NCBI RefSeq assembly: GCF_000621845.1
Contig: NZ_JHXF01000017.1
Coordinates: 19,441-83,440 of the forward strand
DNA: 64,000 nt
Reading direction: 5' to 3'
DNA from: Ruminococcus flavefaciens MA2007
GTDB taxonomy: Bacteria > Bacillota > Clostridia > Oscillospirales > Ruminococcaceae
Positions 43,876 through 53,103 of the stretch are shown in pieces (position 1 is the stretch's first letter; every line of letters starts with the position of its first letter). The notes beneath the pieces are model-generated. The model did not search any database, had not been told where the DNA came from, and saw nothing but the letters and a program-made list of their open reading frames with translations. Made by a program: the position numbers and the translations under genes.

Positions 43876-43901
43876 CTGACATAACAAGTCACAAATATCA
43901 G
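43876..43901 (+). repeat. 26-bp direct repeat, right copy
   Basis: This is the partner of 41945-41971 and begins just after the ATPase stop codon. It shares the start CTGACA and end ATATCAG. Confidence 0.65.
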
Positions 43902-43946
43902 GACACCTCACACCTGCGATGTTACTATGATATGGAAACATACCAA

Positions 43947-43976
43947 AGCTCTCTGTGCAAATACAGAGAGCTTTTA
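43947..43976 (+). terminator. Terminator of the accessory cluster
   Basis: AGCTCTCTGT pairs perfectly with ACAGAGAGCT across GCAAAT, followed by TTTATTTT. Confidence 0.9.
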
Positions 43977-44012
43977 TTTTGTATAAATGAGGCAATATAA
44001 GGCTGTATATTA

Positions 44013-44041
44013 TTGAAAGATTGTCTGTTTAATGGTATAAT
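44013..44041 (+). promoter_or_regulatory. Promoter of the sigma/anti-sigma operon
   Basis: TTGAAA (44013-44018) and TATAAT (44036-44041) are 17 nt apart, with TGG before the -10. No ECF-type GAAC/CGTC pair was recognised upstream. Confidence 0.8.
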
Positions 44042-44177
44042 AAAAACAGGACTTTCACAGTCGATAGATTGGAAAAATAAAAGTTCTGGAAAGAATTTCT
44101 GTTTTTTCTAAGACATTTGCCCTGTAAAACTCGTCTAATAAGTGAAAGGCAAAATATTTCCGGAAAGGAGCCGTTCA

Positions 44178-44735
44178 ATGGATAATGGTGCAAGTAGCTA
44201 CAGCCGTTATCTTGTCGGAGACGATTCAGCTCTTGGAGACATTGTCCGTGAATATAAGGACGGTCTCACTATCTATCTGAATAGTTTTACCAATAATATC
44301 CATGATGCTGAGGAGCTCATGGAGGAGACCTTCTTCAAGCTTGCTTACAAAAAGCCGAAATATACAGGAAAAAGCTCATTCAAAACATGGCTTTATTCTA
44401 TTGGGAGAAATCTTGCTATCGACTATCTCAGGCGCATGAAGAAAAAACGGGATACCTCGCTGGACGAGTGTTCTGATCTCAGCTCTGGGCTGGATATCGA
44501 GGAAAACTATATCAAAGAGGAACAGAAGCTGATGGTGCACAAAGCACTGAAAAAACTGCACAGCCAGTACAGTCAGGCTATATGTCTTACTTACATAGAA
44601 GGCTTCAGCAATTCAGAGGCGGCGTGTATAATGCATAAAAGCAGCCGACAGATGACAAATCTGCTATATCAGGCGAAAAAAGCTCTCCGTGAAGAGTTGG
44701 AAAAGGAGGGGATAAAGTATGCGGGAATGGGATGA
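44178..44735 (+). CDS. ECF-type RNA polymerase sigma factor
   Basis: The 185-residue sigma factor has region 2 (HDAEELMEETFFKLAYK, then SSFKTWLYSIGRNLAIDYLRR) and region 4 (SQAICLTYIEGFSNSEAACIMHKSSRQMTNLLYQAKKALREEL). It directs transcription of an unknown regulon and is presumably held by the anti-sigma-like protein encoded next, whose start overlaps it by 17 nt. The ATG at 44178 follows GGAAAGGAG; an upstream in-frame start is rejected. Confidence 0.92.
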   Translation: MDNGASSYSRYLVGDDSALGDIVREYKDGLTIYLNSFTNNIHDAEELMEETFFKLAYKKPKYTGKSSFKTWLYSIGRNLAIDYLRRMKKKRDTSLDECSDLSSGLDIEENYIKEEQKLMVHKALKKLHSQYSQAICLTYIEGFSNSEAACIMHKSSRQMTNLLYQAKKALREELEKEGIKYAGMG

Positions 44736-47031
44736 GATAACTCGTGACCTTCTCAGAAGAAGAGATGAGAAGATAGCTCGGAAAAAGGCGCAGCTGCGCG
44801 TCGTGAAGAGAACGGCGCTGTCTGCTCTGTGTCTTTGCGTGACCGTTGCAGCAGGTGCAGGTATATGGAAGAATATGCCTGAGCGCACAAAAAATGCCGA
44901 CAGCCATAACGAGCCGACCACTGTCACTGACGAGCCGGTTTCCGACGGCAACGAACCGCCATCTGTTACTTCATCGGTAAACAGCGTTGCTGCCACAACA
45001 CAGGAAAAACAGGATATCGTCACAACTGCTGCGGTAAAAACAACATCTGCCCGTACTACTCTTACAGCAGCCTCCGTTTCTGCACAGCGGACTACTGCTG
45101 CGAATCCGTCAGCTCTTACGAACAGGCATGAAAACATAGTTACGACTGATATTGATGTATTACCGAATGAACCTCAATCTGACAGTGAAAGGAATGTTGT
45201 TATGAGAAAATTTCTGGCTGTTTTAGCAGCAACTTCAGCAATGGCAAATCCAATACTTGTAAACGCTTCACCTATAGTCCGCTTTGGTCCGAAAGAGGAT
45301 TATATGTATTCTGCTACATTAAATTACAGCAAGATCGAATCAGGCGAGCTTGATCCCAATTTCAACGGCGACGGAAAATTCGATATCTTCGATGCCCGTG
45401 ACGCCTATGCGGCAAAAAGCCCTGATATGAACACCATTTACAATTATTATCTGCTCAATAACGGTATTGTTCCCGAGGATTTTGACGCTTACAGGTATAA
45501 GGATGAGAACGGCAGGGTATCAGATGATTCATGGCGTTTTATTGACTGGATATCAAGTATGCCCCAGCCGAATTTAAAATACGATTATGCTGTAAAGTAC
45601 GATCGCGAGAATAACGTAAGTCTTGATTTCAATGAGGACGGCGTTGTAGATTACAAGGACTGCCTTGATTACTGGATGTTTGATAATTATCTGGTAGGCT
45701 ATGTATTATGGAACCTTGACTTTGACATACGCGATGAATTTGCCGAGAAATACGGCGTTGATCCTGATAACAGAGGCTGGGCGATCGAACACAGACTGGA
45801 TTCCATACTTGGAACCGAGTCCGAGGATATAGGCTTCTGCATTCCTGCCGATATGTTTTATCAGGACTTCCCCATGAAGGAGTCTACGCTGAAAAACTGC
45901 GCTCAGTATTACAGAGAGCACAGATATATCGGTCATGATTTTGACGCGGGCTCTGTCCTTGTTACCAAGGAGATCATAAACAACTATGATTTCACCGAGG
46001 AATGGCTTGATCCCGATAAATGCTATGAGTATCTCATCTCAAATGCCGACGAGAAATATCTGGACAATATACGCTTCAGAGAATGTGTAGCTTGCATATC
46101 AGGACATGATGAAAAATTCACCAATTCAAAGGGTGAATTCTTTGAGAGGATAAAATATGAGTATGATTACATGGGCGAGGCAAGAGTTGACGCTATCGAA
46201 GCAGGTCTTGTAAAGTATGAGGACTACTGCGATATACTCAGCTGGCACAGCAACAATCAGAACTATATGTCAGCTACCTACCCCGAGTACGAAAAGGCTG
46301 TCATGGAGGGCAGGACAGCAACTCCAGATATGAACGCCGACGGAAAGCTTGACGATCTGGATATGGAGATACTTTCCGCCTGCTACAGAGTCATCACGGT
46401 CAAGGAGTACACTACAGACGAGGTCGTAGATACAGTAAAGCGCTGGTATGATCCTAATATGTTCTCACGCGCAAACAACGGCAGATACAACGTGAACTTT
46501 GACAGACCTGACTGGAATCCTGACGGCAACGTCATAGCTTCACTTGACTGCAACGAAAACGGTATTATCTGCGATGATTATGATGTTCTTTTTGCAGGTA
46601 TCTATATCTCCAAGTACGGAACAGTTGATTTCGACCTGTACAACGAGTTCTTTGCTTCAGAGTTGTATACTCAGTTTGAGAACAGAGACTGGAGATATTA
46701 CGACCGTAATTCAGGCTTCTTCCAGGATTTGCCATACGGAGTTTACTATGATTACATAGTATCGCTGGGCGATCTCCTGTTTGATATGGACAAGGCTAAC
46801 AAAACCGAGCCGAAGGCTCCGAAGGCAGCACCCTACAGAACAGGCGACGCAACTGCTGACGGCGATGTTAAGATGAACGACGTTGTTCTCATAATGCAGA
46901 CGCTTTGTAATCCGAATAAATACAGCCTGTCCATAAGAGGCGAATTCAATGCCGATGTATACAATACAAATGATGGAATTACACCTAATGACGCGCTGAC
47001 GATCCAGCAAAGACTTCTTGGAATTATTTGA
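44719..47031 (+). CDS. Anti-sigma-like membrane protein fused to secreted dockerin protein
   Basis: The frame encodes 770 residues. Residues 1-30 are charged cytoplasmic sequence, 31-50 a membrane helix ([18 protein letters not shown]), and 55-160 a Thr/Ser linker: the plan of ECF anti-sigma factors. At Met162 a second signal-peptide-like stretch begins ([18 protein letters not shown]), followed by a long domain with several EF-hand-like loops ([45 protein letters not shown]) and a C-terminal dockerin ([30 protein letters not shown]). GAAAGGA lies 8 nt before Met162, so a separate 609-residue secreted product could also be made. A recent fusion of two genes is the alternative reading. Confidence 0.82.
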   Translation: MREWDEITRDLLRRRDEKIARKKAQLRVVKRTALSALCLCVTVAAGAGIWKNMPERTKNADSHNEPTTVTDEPVSDGNEPPSVTSSVNSVAATTQEKQDIVTTAAVKTTSARTTLTAASVSAQRTTAANPSALTNRHENIVTTDIDVLPNEPQSDSERNVVMRKFLAVLAATSAMANPILVNASPIVRFGPKEDYMYSATLNYSKIESGELDPNFNGDGKFDIFDARDAYAAKSPDMNTIYNYYLLNNGIVPEDFDAYRYKDENGRVSDDSWRFIDWISSMPQPNLKYDYAVKYDRENNVSLDFNEDGVVDYKDCLDYWMFDNYLVGYVLWNLDFDIRDEFAEKYGVDPDNRGWAIEHRLDSILGTESEDIGFCIPADMFYQDFPMKESTLKNCAQYYREHRYIGHDFDAGSVLVTKEIINNYDFTEEWLDPDKCYEYLISNADEKYLDNIRFRECVACISGHDEKFTNSKGEFFERIKYEYDYMGEARVDAIEAGLVKYEDYCDILSWHSNNQNYMSATYPEYEKAVMEGRTATPDMNADGKLDDLDMEILSACYRVITVKEYTTDEVVDTVKRWYDPNMFSRANNGRYNVNFDRPDWNPDGNVIASLDCNENGIICDDYDVLFAGIYISKYGTVDFDLYNEFFASELYTQFENRDWRYYDRNSGFFQDLPYGVYYDYIVSLGDLLFDMDKANKTEPKAPKAAPYRTGDATADGDVKMNDVVLIMQTLCNPNKYSLSIRGEFNADVYNTNDGITPNDALTIQQRLLGII
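45187..45204 (+). promoter_or_regulatory. Internal ribosome site and alternative start codon
   Basis: GAAAGGA (45187-45193) lies 8 nt before ATG at 45202, which begins a typical signal peptide inside the 770-residue frame. Confidence 0.6.
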
Positions 47032-47036
47032 ATAAT

Positions 47037-47066
47037 GAAAAAAGCTCCGCATTGCGGAGCTTTTTT
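47037..47066 (+). terminator. Terminator of the sigma/anti-sigma operon
   Basis: AAAAAAGCTCCGC-ATT-GCGGAGCTTTTTT is a perfect hairpin with T-run. Confidence 0.95.
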
Positions 47067-47074
47067 CGTTTATC

Positions 47075-47283
47075 GGATATGGTTTCCTGTATAAACTGTG
47101 TTTTTCCTGCTTCGGGAAACAAATATACAGGCATTGCCTTGCTGCTAATATAGTCAGGCATCTTTCGAGCTTGGCAAGGATATCGGCTTTTTTGTATCTC
47201 TTTCCTCTGAATACAAGCTGATCGATACGGTCACCGTAGACTTTATTTCAGTTGTCCTTCAAATTGGGATAATTCTTGAACAT
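47075..47283 (-). pseudogene. Unidentified gene remnant with in-frame stop
   Basis: Read on the minus strand from an ATG at 47283 the frame gives MFKNYPNLKDN, an in-frame TGA, and then [20 protein letters not shown] and [19 protein letters not shown]. The protein-like composition suggests decayed coding sequence, perhaps from a mobile element. I cannot name the family. It occupies most of the gap 47067-47349. Confidence 0.35.
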
Positions 47284-47355
47284 ACCCAGTCATAAAATAC
47301 TGAGATACGACATATTTCGACAAAATCTCTGAGAGTATAGCCAGTTTTAATGTGG

Positions 47356-47361
47356 TATAAT
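47356..47361 (+). promoter_or_regulatory. Extended -10 promoter element
   Basis: TGG-TATAAT is present; the -35 position (GAGTAT) is poor. It lies 48 nt upstream of the next start. Confidence 0.4.
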
Positions 47362-47409
47362 AATCACAGCACGGTTTTATACCGTCAAATTATGAAAGGA
47401 GATGTTTCT

Positions 47410-47610
47410 ATGAACATCGAGACTATGCTGCAAATTGTAGCCGAACAGAACCACACGACAGTTGAAGAAGTGCGAAAAGAAATGGAAAAGGCAATTATTG
47501 ACGCAAAAGATACGCCGAATTTCAAAAAGACCTTCGACAATAAGATGCCGACATTGGAGGAATTTATAGAGAAAGGAATTGAACTTGTTAAAGAGAATAT
47601 GGATAGTTGA
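47410..47610 (+). CDS. Small Spo0A-associated-type protein
   Basis: The 66-residue protein starts at ATG 47410 after GAAAGGAGATG. MLQIVAEQNHTTVEEVRKEMEKAI is a pattern I associate with small clostridial proteins annotated as related to the Spo0A C-terminal domain. It may be a short helical DNA-binding or adaptor protein, but the assignment is tentative. A standalone Spo0A C-terminal protein is encoded convergently 50 nt downstream, which supports the association. Confidence 0.5.
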   Translation: MNIETMLQIVAEQNHTTVEEVRKEMEKAIIDAKDTPNFKKTFDNKMPTLEEFIEKGIELVKENMDS

Positions 47611-47661
47611 TAATGCTCATAACAATACTGCCGAAGGTCTGTTTTTGACTACATATTCGCC

Positions 47662-48087
47662 TTATTGCTTATGCCGAATTGATTCCACCGCCATAGAAAG
47701 CACTTCCGATATGTAAGGCTTATCTACTTTATAGTAGAATATTGACTGAACGCGCTGTGGATCATACTCATATGCGGATTCTATTGCTTTTCTCATATTA
47801 CGCTCGACAGCTCTAACATTTTTACCATGTTCCATTGCAACCATCGGATACAGTTCTTTTGTAAGGGATTTGAGAAGATGAGGCGATTTTAACGATAGAA
47901 GTATTGCTTTTATGAGAAGATGATAACCGGTTAAATGAGGGCGAATACCAAGTTTCTGTACAAATTTTACGACGTCGTTTTCCAGCTGGTCTGTATGTAA
48001 TTCATTTCCTTTTGACGACAGGCTGGCTGGCAAATGATACGTCTTTTTTTCTTCATTTTCATTGATTACAGCGTTGTTTGATAACAT
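47662..48087 (-). CDS. Standalone Spo0A C-terminal-domain protein
   Basis: The 141-residue product has no receiver domain. Residues about 30-140 match the Spo0A DNA-binding domain: VVKFVQKLGIRPHLTGYHLLIKAILL, then LTKELYPMVAMEHGKNVRAVERNMRKAIESAYE, in which the second part holds the recognition helix. Full Spo0A is the master regulator of sporulation; a domain without receiver cannot be switched by phosphorylation. AAAAGGAGAATAATT precedes the ATG. The missing region is not encoded upstream. Confidence 0.85.
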   Translation of the reverse strand: MLSNNAVINENEEKKTYHLPASLSSKGNELHTDQLENDVVKFVQKLGIRPHLTGYHLLIKAILLSLKSPHLLKSLTKELYPMVAMEHGKNVRAVERNMRKAIESAYEYDPQRVQSIFYYKVDKPYISEVLSMAVESIRHKQ

Positions 48088-48189
48088 AATTATTCTCCTT
48101 TTATGTTCCGTAGTTTTAATGTTTTAGTATAGGCTGAAAAACGACAGGATCACCGCTTGCTTCAATAGTTATTATTTTAAGAAAAACAG

Positions 48190-48218
48190 TTGACATAATT
48201 TGATATTAATGATATAAT
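48190..48218 (+). promoter_or_regulatory. Promoter pointing to the HTH/coiled-coil gene
   Basis: TTGACA (48190-48195) and TATAAT (48213-48218) are 17 nt apart, in the 332-bp gap between divergent genes. The leader would be about 195 nt. A second TATAAT at 48350 lacks a good -35 box. Confidence 0.6.
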
Positions 48219-48419
48219 CATACCATTAATAAATGTCAAAGTCTATGCATTGTTTCCCTGCTATTTGAATAAGGCTTTATGTCGAATTAGCCTACTTACT
48301 ATATATGAATTGTAACATAATTCGCGGTTTATTTACAAGCTATTTTCAGTATAATCATTGTATAACTTTAGTCTATTTTATTGAACTCAAAAAAATACCA
48401 AAAAGGAGCTTTTTATTGC

Positions 48420-48908
48420 ATGGAAATCGAAAAACTCAAAAAAACTACCATTGAACGACTAAAAAAGGTCAAGGCAGAGCAGGGATTATCCGTTTCAAGA
48501 ATAATGGAAATGCTCGAAGCAAAGGGAAAGTTTGTGTCGGAAGCGACAGTTAAAAGAATTTTTTCTGAGGGCTCTGAGGACTTTAATTTTCGTTATCAGG
48601 ATTCTATAGCGCCTCTTGCTGACGTACTTCTTGACCTTTACGGCGATACAAGCGGACTTGATGAAGTAATGGCTTTGAAGCAGATAATACACGACAAGAA
48701 TCAGACCATAGAATTTATGATGATAAAATTTGAAGAACAGAAATCTGCATATGAAAAGAATGTTGCGCATCTGAAAGGTCAGATACATAGACTTAATGAA
48801 AGACTGGATATCCGTGAAAGATCTATTGAACGCAAGGACACTATCATGGAAAAGCTCCTTAATGCATATCTGCTTAAGGAAAACGGTGATATAGAAGTTG
48901 AGTTGTAA
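48420..48908 (+). CDS. HTH protein with C-terminal coiled coil
   Basis: The 162-residue protein has an N-terminal Cro/CI-like helix-turn-helix (TIERLKKVKAEQGLSVSRIMEMLEAKG ... SEATVKRIFSEGSED, about residues 9-52), a middle helical part, and a long coiled coil (about 85-145; QTIEFMMIKFEEQKSAYEK, LKGQIHRLNERLDIRERSI). It resembles small plasmid or ICE-type regulators found in Ruminococcaceae. AAAAGGAGCT precedes the ATG at 48420. The target is unknown. Confidence 0.72.
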   Translation: MEIEKLKKTTIERLKKVKAEQGLSVSRIMEMLEAKGKFVSEATVKRIFSEGSEDFNFRYQDSIAPLADVLLDLYGDTSGLDEVMALKQIIHDKNQTIEFMMIKFEEQKSAYEKNVAHLKGQIHRLNERLDIRERSIERKDTIMEKLLNAYLLKENGDIEVEL

Positions 48909-49042
48909 ATATCAGTATAATCCCCCCTGTAAGTCTTATAAAGATTACAGGAGGTATTGCATTTAGAGATATTTGAAGTTATTACTCTTCATTTTTTTTT
49001 GCGAAACATTCCTGATTTTTTGAAATTAATAATTGTTATTAT

Positions 49043-49083
49043 ACAGCAGTCAGAGAAGTAATATCTCCGGCTGCTGTTTTTTT
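49043..49083 (+). terminator. Terminator in the 48909-49455 gap
   Basis: ACAGCAGTC...GAGA pairs with TCTC..GGCTGCTGT with one mismatch and G-U, followed by TTTTTTT. An earlier weaker stem (CCTGTAA/TTACAGG near 48926-48955) lies after the HTH gene. The rest, to 49455, is AT-rich and holds no gene that I can see. Confidence 0.8.
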
Positions 49084-49455
49084 GTATAACATAACAAAAA
49101 ACGCAGAAGCGTTGATATTGTTTACAAAAAGTCTTTATATATGTTGATTGATTATGTTATCATACAACTATAAAGATTCTTTTATATTTAACAAAATCAA
49201 AGCGACTCTTATTAAATATATTGAGTTAGTCGTGTGACATTTGCCTGACGATTACAAATCTGTAATTATCCGCATCCGGGAGAAAAAATATGCTACAATG
49301 ACTTTGTCATTAAAAAAGGACATAAATGCTTCCGATAATAACATAAAACAGAAGCAAATATATCTGCATAGGGGGATAGATGATATGTTGTAGCAATGAT
49401 TTTATTAAATGCACAGATAAAAGAAACGGCTTAATTTTAAAAGGAGGAATTGAAA

Positions 49456-51954
49456 TTGTCTAATCGAAGAATACTCAAAAAAATGCTCAGCTTTACCACA
49501 GCAGCTCTTACCTGTACAAATCTGATGTTCGCAGGTAATTGCAGTCAGCTTTTTTCACAGGAAGGCTTTACAGTATTTGCAGCAGAAACAGAAAATACTG
49601 AGATAAGTATCGACAAAACTTACTTGAAGGTCGGAGAGGCTCTGAAGATCAATAATCCGACAGGAAGCATGATAAGATGCCTTGCGGACGGCAGTGAGGT
49701 CGATCCTGAGAGCTTTGTCCTTACAGAAGAATTCTATGAGAAGTGGATAGAAGTTCAGGAAGTTGACGGTGAAGGATACGAAACAGTGGACAAGGTATAC
49801 TTCAGCAAGCTTCCCGTTATTTATATCAATACAGATGACGGTCAGGTCCCTGCATTTAAAAAGGACGCCAAGAGCGGCGAGATGTTCATACAGAACAACG
49901 AAGAATCAGCAGAGCCGCTTTACAACGGCAAAATGACTATGCAAGGCCGCGGCAATACTACATGGGGTTGGGAAAAGAAGCCGTATAAGATAAAGCTCGA
50001 TAAAAAGACCGACCTTTACGGTATGGGAAAGAGCAAAAAATGGTGCCTGCTTGCAAATTATCAGGACGAAAGCCTTCTGAGAAATACGACTGCTTCAAAG
50101 CTTTCCAAGGAGCTCGGTCTCACTACTATGGAGACAGTCTGGACAGATGTAGTCATAAACGGTGAATACGTCGGAAACTATCAGCTCTGCGAGCAGGTAG
50201 GCATTGAAGAAGCAAGAGTGGATATATTTGACTGGGAGGGCGAAGCTAAGGACGCCGCTTCTGCTATCGCTAAAAAGGAAAAGATAAAGGGTGACAAAAA
50301 AGACGAGCTTACAGATATGATGACAGAGGATATGTCATGGATAAAAGAAGGCGGTACAGTTACTTTTGACGGAAAAGAATATCTGGTATCGGACTATTAT
50401 GACTTTGAAAGCGACATTTCAGGCGGTTACCTTTTTGAGTCTTCTGAGGAATACGACGAGGAATCAAAATTCATGACAGATTCGGGACTTAAAGTAATGC
50501 TCAAATCTCCCGAATTTCTTGCTTCAAACGACGCAATGATGAACTATGTGCAGGATTACTGGCAGAATTTTGAAAACGCCTATCGTTCAGAGGACGGATA
50601 TACCGAGATAGACGGCAAGATGACTCATTACACCGAGCTTGCTGATTTTGATTCAATGGTATCCTACTGGCTGCTTATGGAGATAATGGGAAATGACGAT
50701 TCGCGCTACAAGAGCAGATATATCTACAAACCGCATGATTCTCTTCTGAAATTCGGCCCTCCGTGGGACTTTGACACAGGCGCAGGTTCAATAATCGTAA
50801 GTCAGGAAATAAGCAGTGAGGCAACAGGCTGGAAGGTATCACAGTTTGAAAATCCGCAGAATTTCTACAGGGAGTTTCTTGATGATCCGCTGTTTATTTC
50901 GGCAGCAACAGACAGATACTGGCAGATAAGGCCTTACCTTGAAGACGTTATAAAGGAAAACGGCGCACTTGAAAGAGACAGCGAATATCTTTACGAATCG
51001 GGTATGGCTGACAGTGCGCTCTGGGACAGAAATAACCAGTGGCCCGGTTACGGCAGAGGCTATATAGCCGACAGAGACTTATTCATATCGTATATGCGCG
51101 AAAGGATAACGTGGCTTGACGAGCAGTTCAGCTCGGATGACGCATTGCTCGCAAGCACATATAACGAAAACAGCGCTTCACCTTATATCAGATCAGATGC
51201 AGTGAATATCTCGACACCAAACGCTGTTGATGATACGATATCAGCAAGTGCTCCTGCCGATGCTGTTATCAAGCCCGAAAAAGACCTTATCATGCAGATA
51301 GCCGTAAATGATCCGCAGACAACAAGTCTGAAAGTATATGTAAACGGTTTGTACTATGATACTTTTGCACTGTCAAAAGGTTCTGTAAGATTTGAGCTTC
51401 CTGCCGATAAGTTAAGTCAGGCAGCAGAAAAGAAAAACGTGATATCCTTTATCGGAAAAGACAAGGATAATAATACTACAGTCAGAAACTTCACTACTGT
51501 AAAACAATGCGAGTACGCTGCTGAACCCGTTCCTGAATTCAAGTCGCAGAGTATTGTTCTGAGCAGACAGATCAGCTTTAATTTCTACCTTGACCTTACT
51601 TCTCTTACAGAAGAAGAAAAGAATAACAGCTATATGGAATTCAATATCAATGGCAAAACATACACAGATGCCTTTGACGCTGATTTTATGAGCTGTGACG
51701 GAAAATATTATGGCTTTACTTGTTCTCCCGATTCATTTGCAATATCCAACAGGATAACTGCGGTATATCATTACGGGGACAATAAGACCATAACAAATAC
51801 GTTCTCGGTTCCCGATTATATAAATACGATAATAAGGAACACATATAACAGGTATAATGAGAGAATAATCGCTATTATCCGTTCATTGCTTGGTTTAAGG
51901 AACTATTTCTGTCCGCCGCGCCAGAATAATAGTATTTTCAGAACATGGTACTAA
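49456..51954 (+). CDS. Secreted CotH kinase-family protein
   Basis: The 832-residue protein probably starts with TTG at 49456 (8 nt after AAGGAGG; a TTG 6 nt earlier is too close). The signal peptide is at about 1-45. CotH-kinase motifs are MQGRGNTTWGWEKKPYKIKL, KKWCLLANYQDESLLRNTTA, VVINGEYVGNYQLCEQVG, YKSRYIYKPHDS and GPPWDFDTGAGS (metal-binding acidic motif). In Bacillus, CotH phosphorylates spore-coat proteins; in cellulolytic Clostridia, CotH-domain proteins are secreted and often bear dockerins. No dockerin is seen here; the C-terminal 200 residues look like beta domains. Confidence 0.85.
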   Translation: MSNRRILKKMLSFTTAALTCTNLMFAGNCSQLFSQEGFTVFAAETENTEISIDKTYLKVGEALKINNPTGSMIRCLADGSEVDPESFVLTEEFYEKWIEVQEVDGEGYETVDKVYFSKLPVIYINTDDGQVPAFKKDAKSGEMFIQNNEESAEPLYNGKMTMQGRGNTTWGWEKKPYKIKLDKKTDLYGMGKSKKWCLLANYQDESLLRNTTASKLSKELGLTTMETVWTDVVINGEYVGNYQLCEQVGIEEARVDIFDWEGEAKDAASAIAKKEKIKGDKKDELTDMMTEDMSWIKEGGTVTFDGKEYLVSDYYDFESDISGGYLFESSEEYDEESKFMTDSGLKVMLKSPEFLASNDAMMNYVQDYWQNFENAYRSEDGYTEIDGKMTHYTELADFDSMVSYWLLMEIMGNDDSRYKSRYIYKPHDSLLKFGPPWDFDTGAGSIIVSQEISSEATGWKVSQFENPQNFYREFLDDPLFISAATDRYWQIRPYLEDVIKENGALERDSEYLYESGMADSALWDRNNQWPGYGRGYIADRDLFISYMRERITWLDEQFSSDDALLASTYNENSASPYIRSDAVNISTPNAVDDTISASAPADAVIKPEKDLIMQIAVNDPQTTSLKVYVNGLYYDTFALSKGSVRFELPADKLSQAAEKKNVISFIGKDKDNNTTVRNFTTVKQCEYAAEPVPEFKSQSIVLSRQISFNFYLDLTSLTEEEKNNSYMEFNINGKTYTDAFDADFMSCDGKYYGFTCSPDSFAISNRITAVYHYGDNKTITNTFSVPDYINTIIRNTYNRYNERIIAIIRSLLGLRNYFCPPRQNNSIFRTWY

Positions 51955-51968
51955 AATGATGTAAAAAG

Positions 51969-51992
51969 ATGGAGCCGCTTTTGCGGCTCCAT
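51969..51992. terminator. Bidirectional hairpin between convergent genes
   Basis: ATGGAGCCGC-TTTT-GCGGCTCCAT is a 10-bp perfect stem between the CotH gene and the DUF4003 gene. Confidence 0.75.
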
Positions 51993-52019
51993 TATCATCA
52001 AAAAAGCTTTTGCGGCAAC

Positions 52020-53093
52020 TCACTCCAAACTTGAACTTGAGTCATTGCTTTCCGATTGGGCGGATTCATCGCTGCTCTTTTCGGATTTGCCTTTATCAGC
52101 AACGGCACCTAAAACGCCGGACAGCACATTTGAGAATATACTAATCATTGTTGCGATATGCTGTGCTTTTATGACTGATATGGCGGTGTTAACAAAGGTA
52201 TTGTTTATCATTGAGGAGCCGGTGCCATAGCTTGAAGCTACAAGAAGTTCCGCAAACATAAGGCGCTGCTTTTTGTTCTCTGACTTTTCTTCGAACAATT
52301 TGCAGCTTTTCAGGAATTCATCAGCTTCCTGAATCTCACTTACGATAACTTCCGGTGTTTCCTCTATGCCGCTCAGCATAGCAAGCGTTGAAAATGCAGA
52401 ACCGTTACCAATCTCTGCTTTGTTTTCTTTTAACGTGTTATAGATCTGCATGACACTGTCGCATTTTCTCCTGATGTCACCACCTGTAAGCGCAAGTATC
52501 TCACTCAGCCCTTGTATGGAATCGGAGCCTATCTTGATCTTTAAGTCCTTTTTGAGATAATCAAGGCAAACGGTCATATCTTCGATGATCGAATCAACCG
52601 TTCTGTCAGAGAGCGCCAGAAGTATCACATAAGAGATATCCGAAGAATCTGTGAGTATCGGATGTAGCTTGTTCATACGCTGCAGGAGCTCGTTATGCTT
52701 TTCAATTACCGCATCGGTGTCATTCTGTCTACCAAGGTCACAAAGCAGCATGGCGGCAAGCACCATGTAGGAATTATCCTTGAAATGCCCCTTGTGCAGT
52801 TTTTTGTATACAGACTTGACATCATCGATATATTGTTCAGGATCATCTGCCAGAGTCATTTCACTGAGAAGCGCCAGTTTAACAGTATCTCTGTATTCTG
52901 AGAAAAATCCGGTATGCTTGTTTAGAAGGCTGCGGCATTCTTTCAGTTTATCGATATCTGCTTCCTTGCCGGCACCTGTGAATATCAATCCGGCTGCGAT
53001 GTTCATCATATCTTTTTCAAACATGAACTTTTTTGAAATTGCTGAATGATTCCTCTCAAAAAGCTCGCATTTACTTCTTAATACTTCAGTCAT
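52020..53093 (-). CDS. DUF4003 family protein
   Basis: The 357-residue protein is largely helical and matches DUF4003 proteins of unknown role (ERNHSAISKKFMFEKDMMNIAAGLIFTGAG; DNSYMVLAAMLLCDLG; FAELLVASS). The C-terminal 50 residues are partly hydrophobic (about 310-335) and then Ser-rich. The ATG at 53093 follows AAGGAGGGGCTT; upstream in-frame codons are rejected. It is the second gene after the CPBP protease gene, 10 nt away, and probably co-transcribed. Confidence 0.8.
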   Translation of the reverse strand: MTEVLRSKCELFERNHSAISKKFMFEKDMMNIAAGLIFTGAGKEADIDKLKECRSLLNKHTGFFSEYRDTVKLALLSEMTLADDPEQYIDDVKSVYKKLHKGHFKDNSYMVLAAMLLCDLGRQNDTDAVIEKHNELLQRMNKLHPILTDSSDISYVILLALSDRTVDSIIEDMTVCLDYLKKDLKIKIGSDSIQGLSEILALTGGDIRRKCDSVMQIYNTLKENKAEIGNGSAFSTLAMLSGIEETPEVIVSEIQEADEFLKSCKLFEEKSENKKQRLMFAELLVASSYGTGSSMINNTFVNTAISVIKAQHIATMISIFSNVLSGVLGAVADKGKSEKSSDESAQSESNDSSSSLE

Positions 53094-53103
53094 AAGCCCC
53101 TCC

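Noticed and set aside
49090..49455. A cyclic-di-GMP or other riboswitch before the secreted CotH gene
   Set aside because: The leader is AT-rich and none of the conserved riboswitch core motifs that I know is present.
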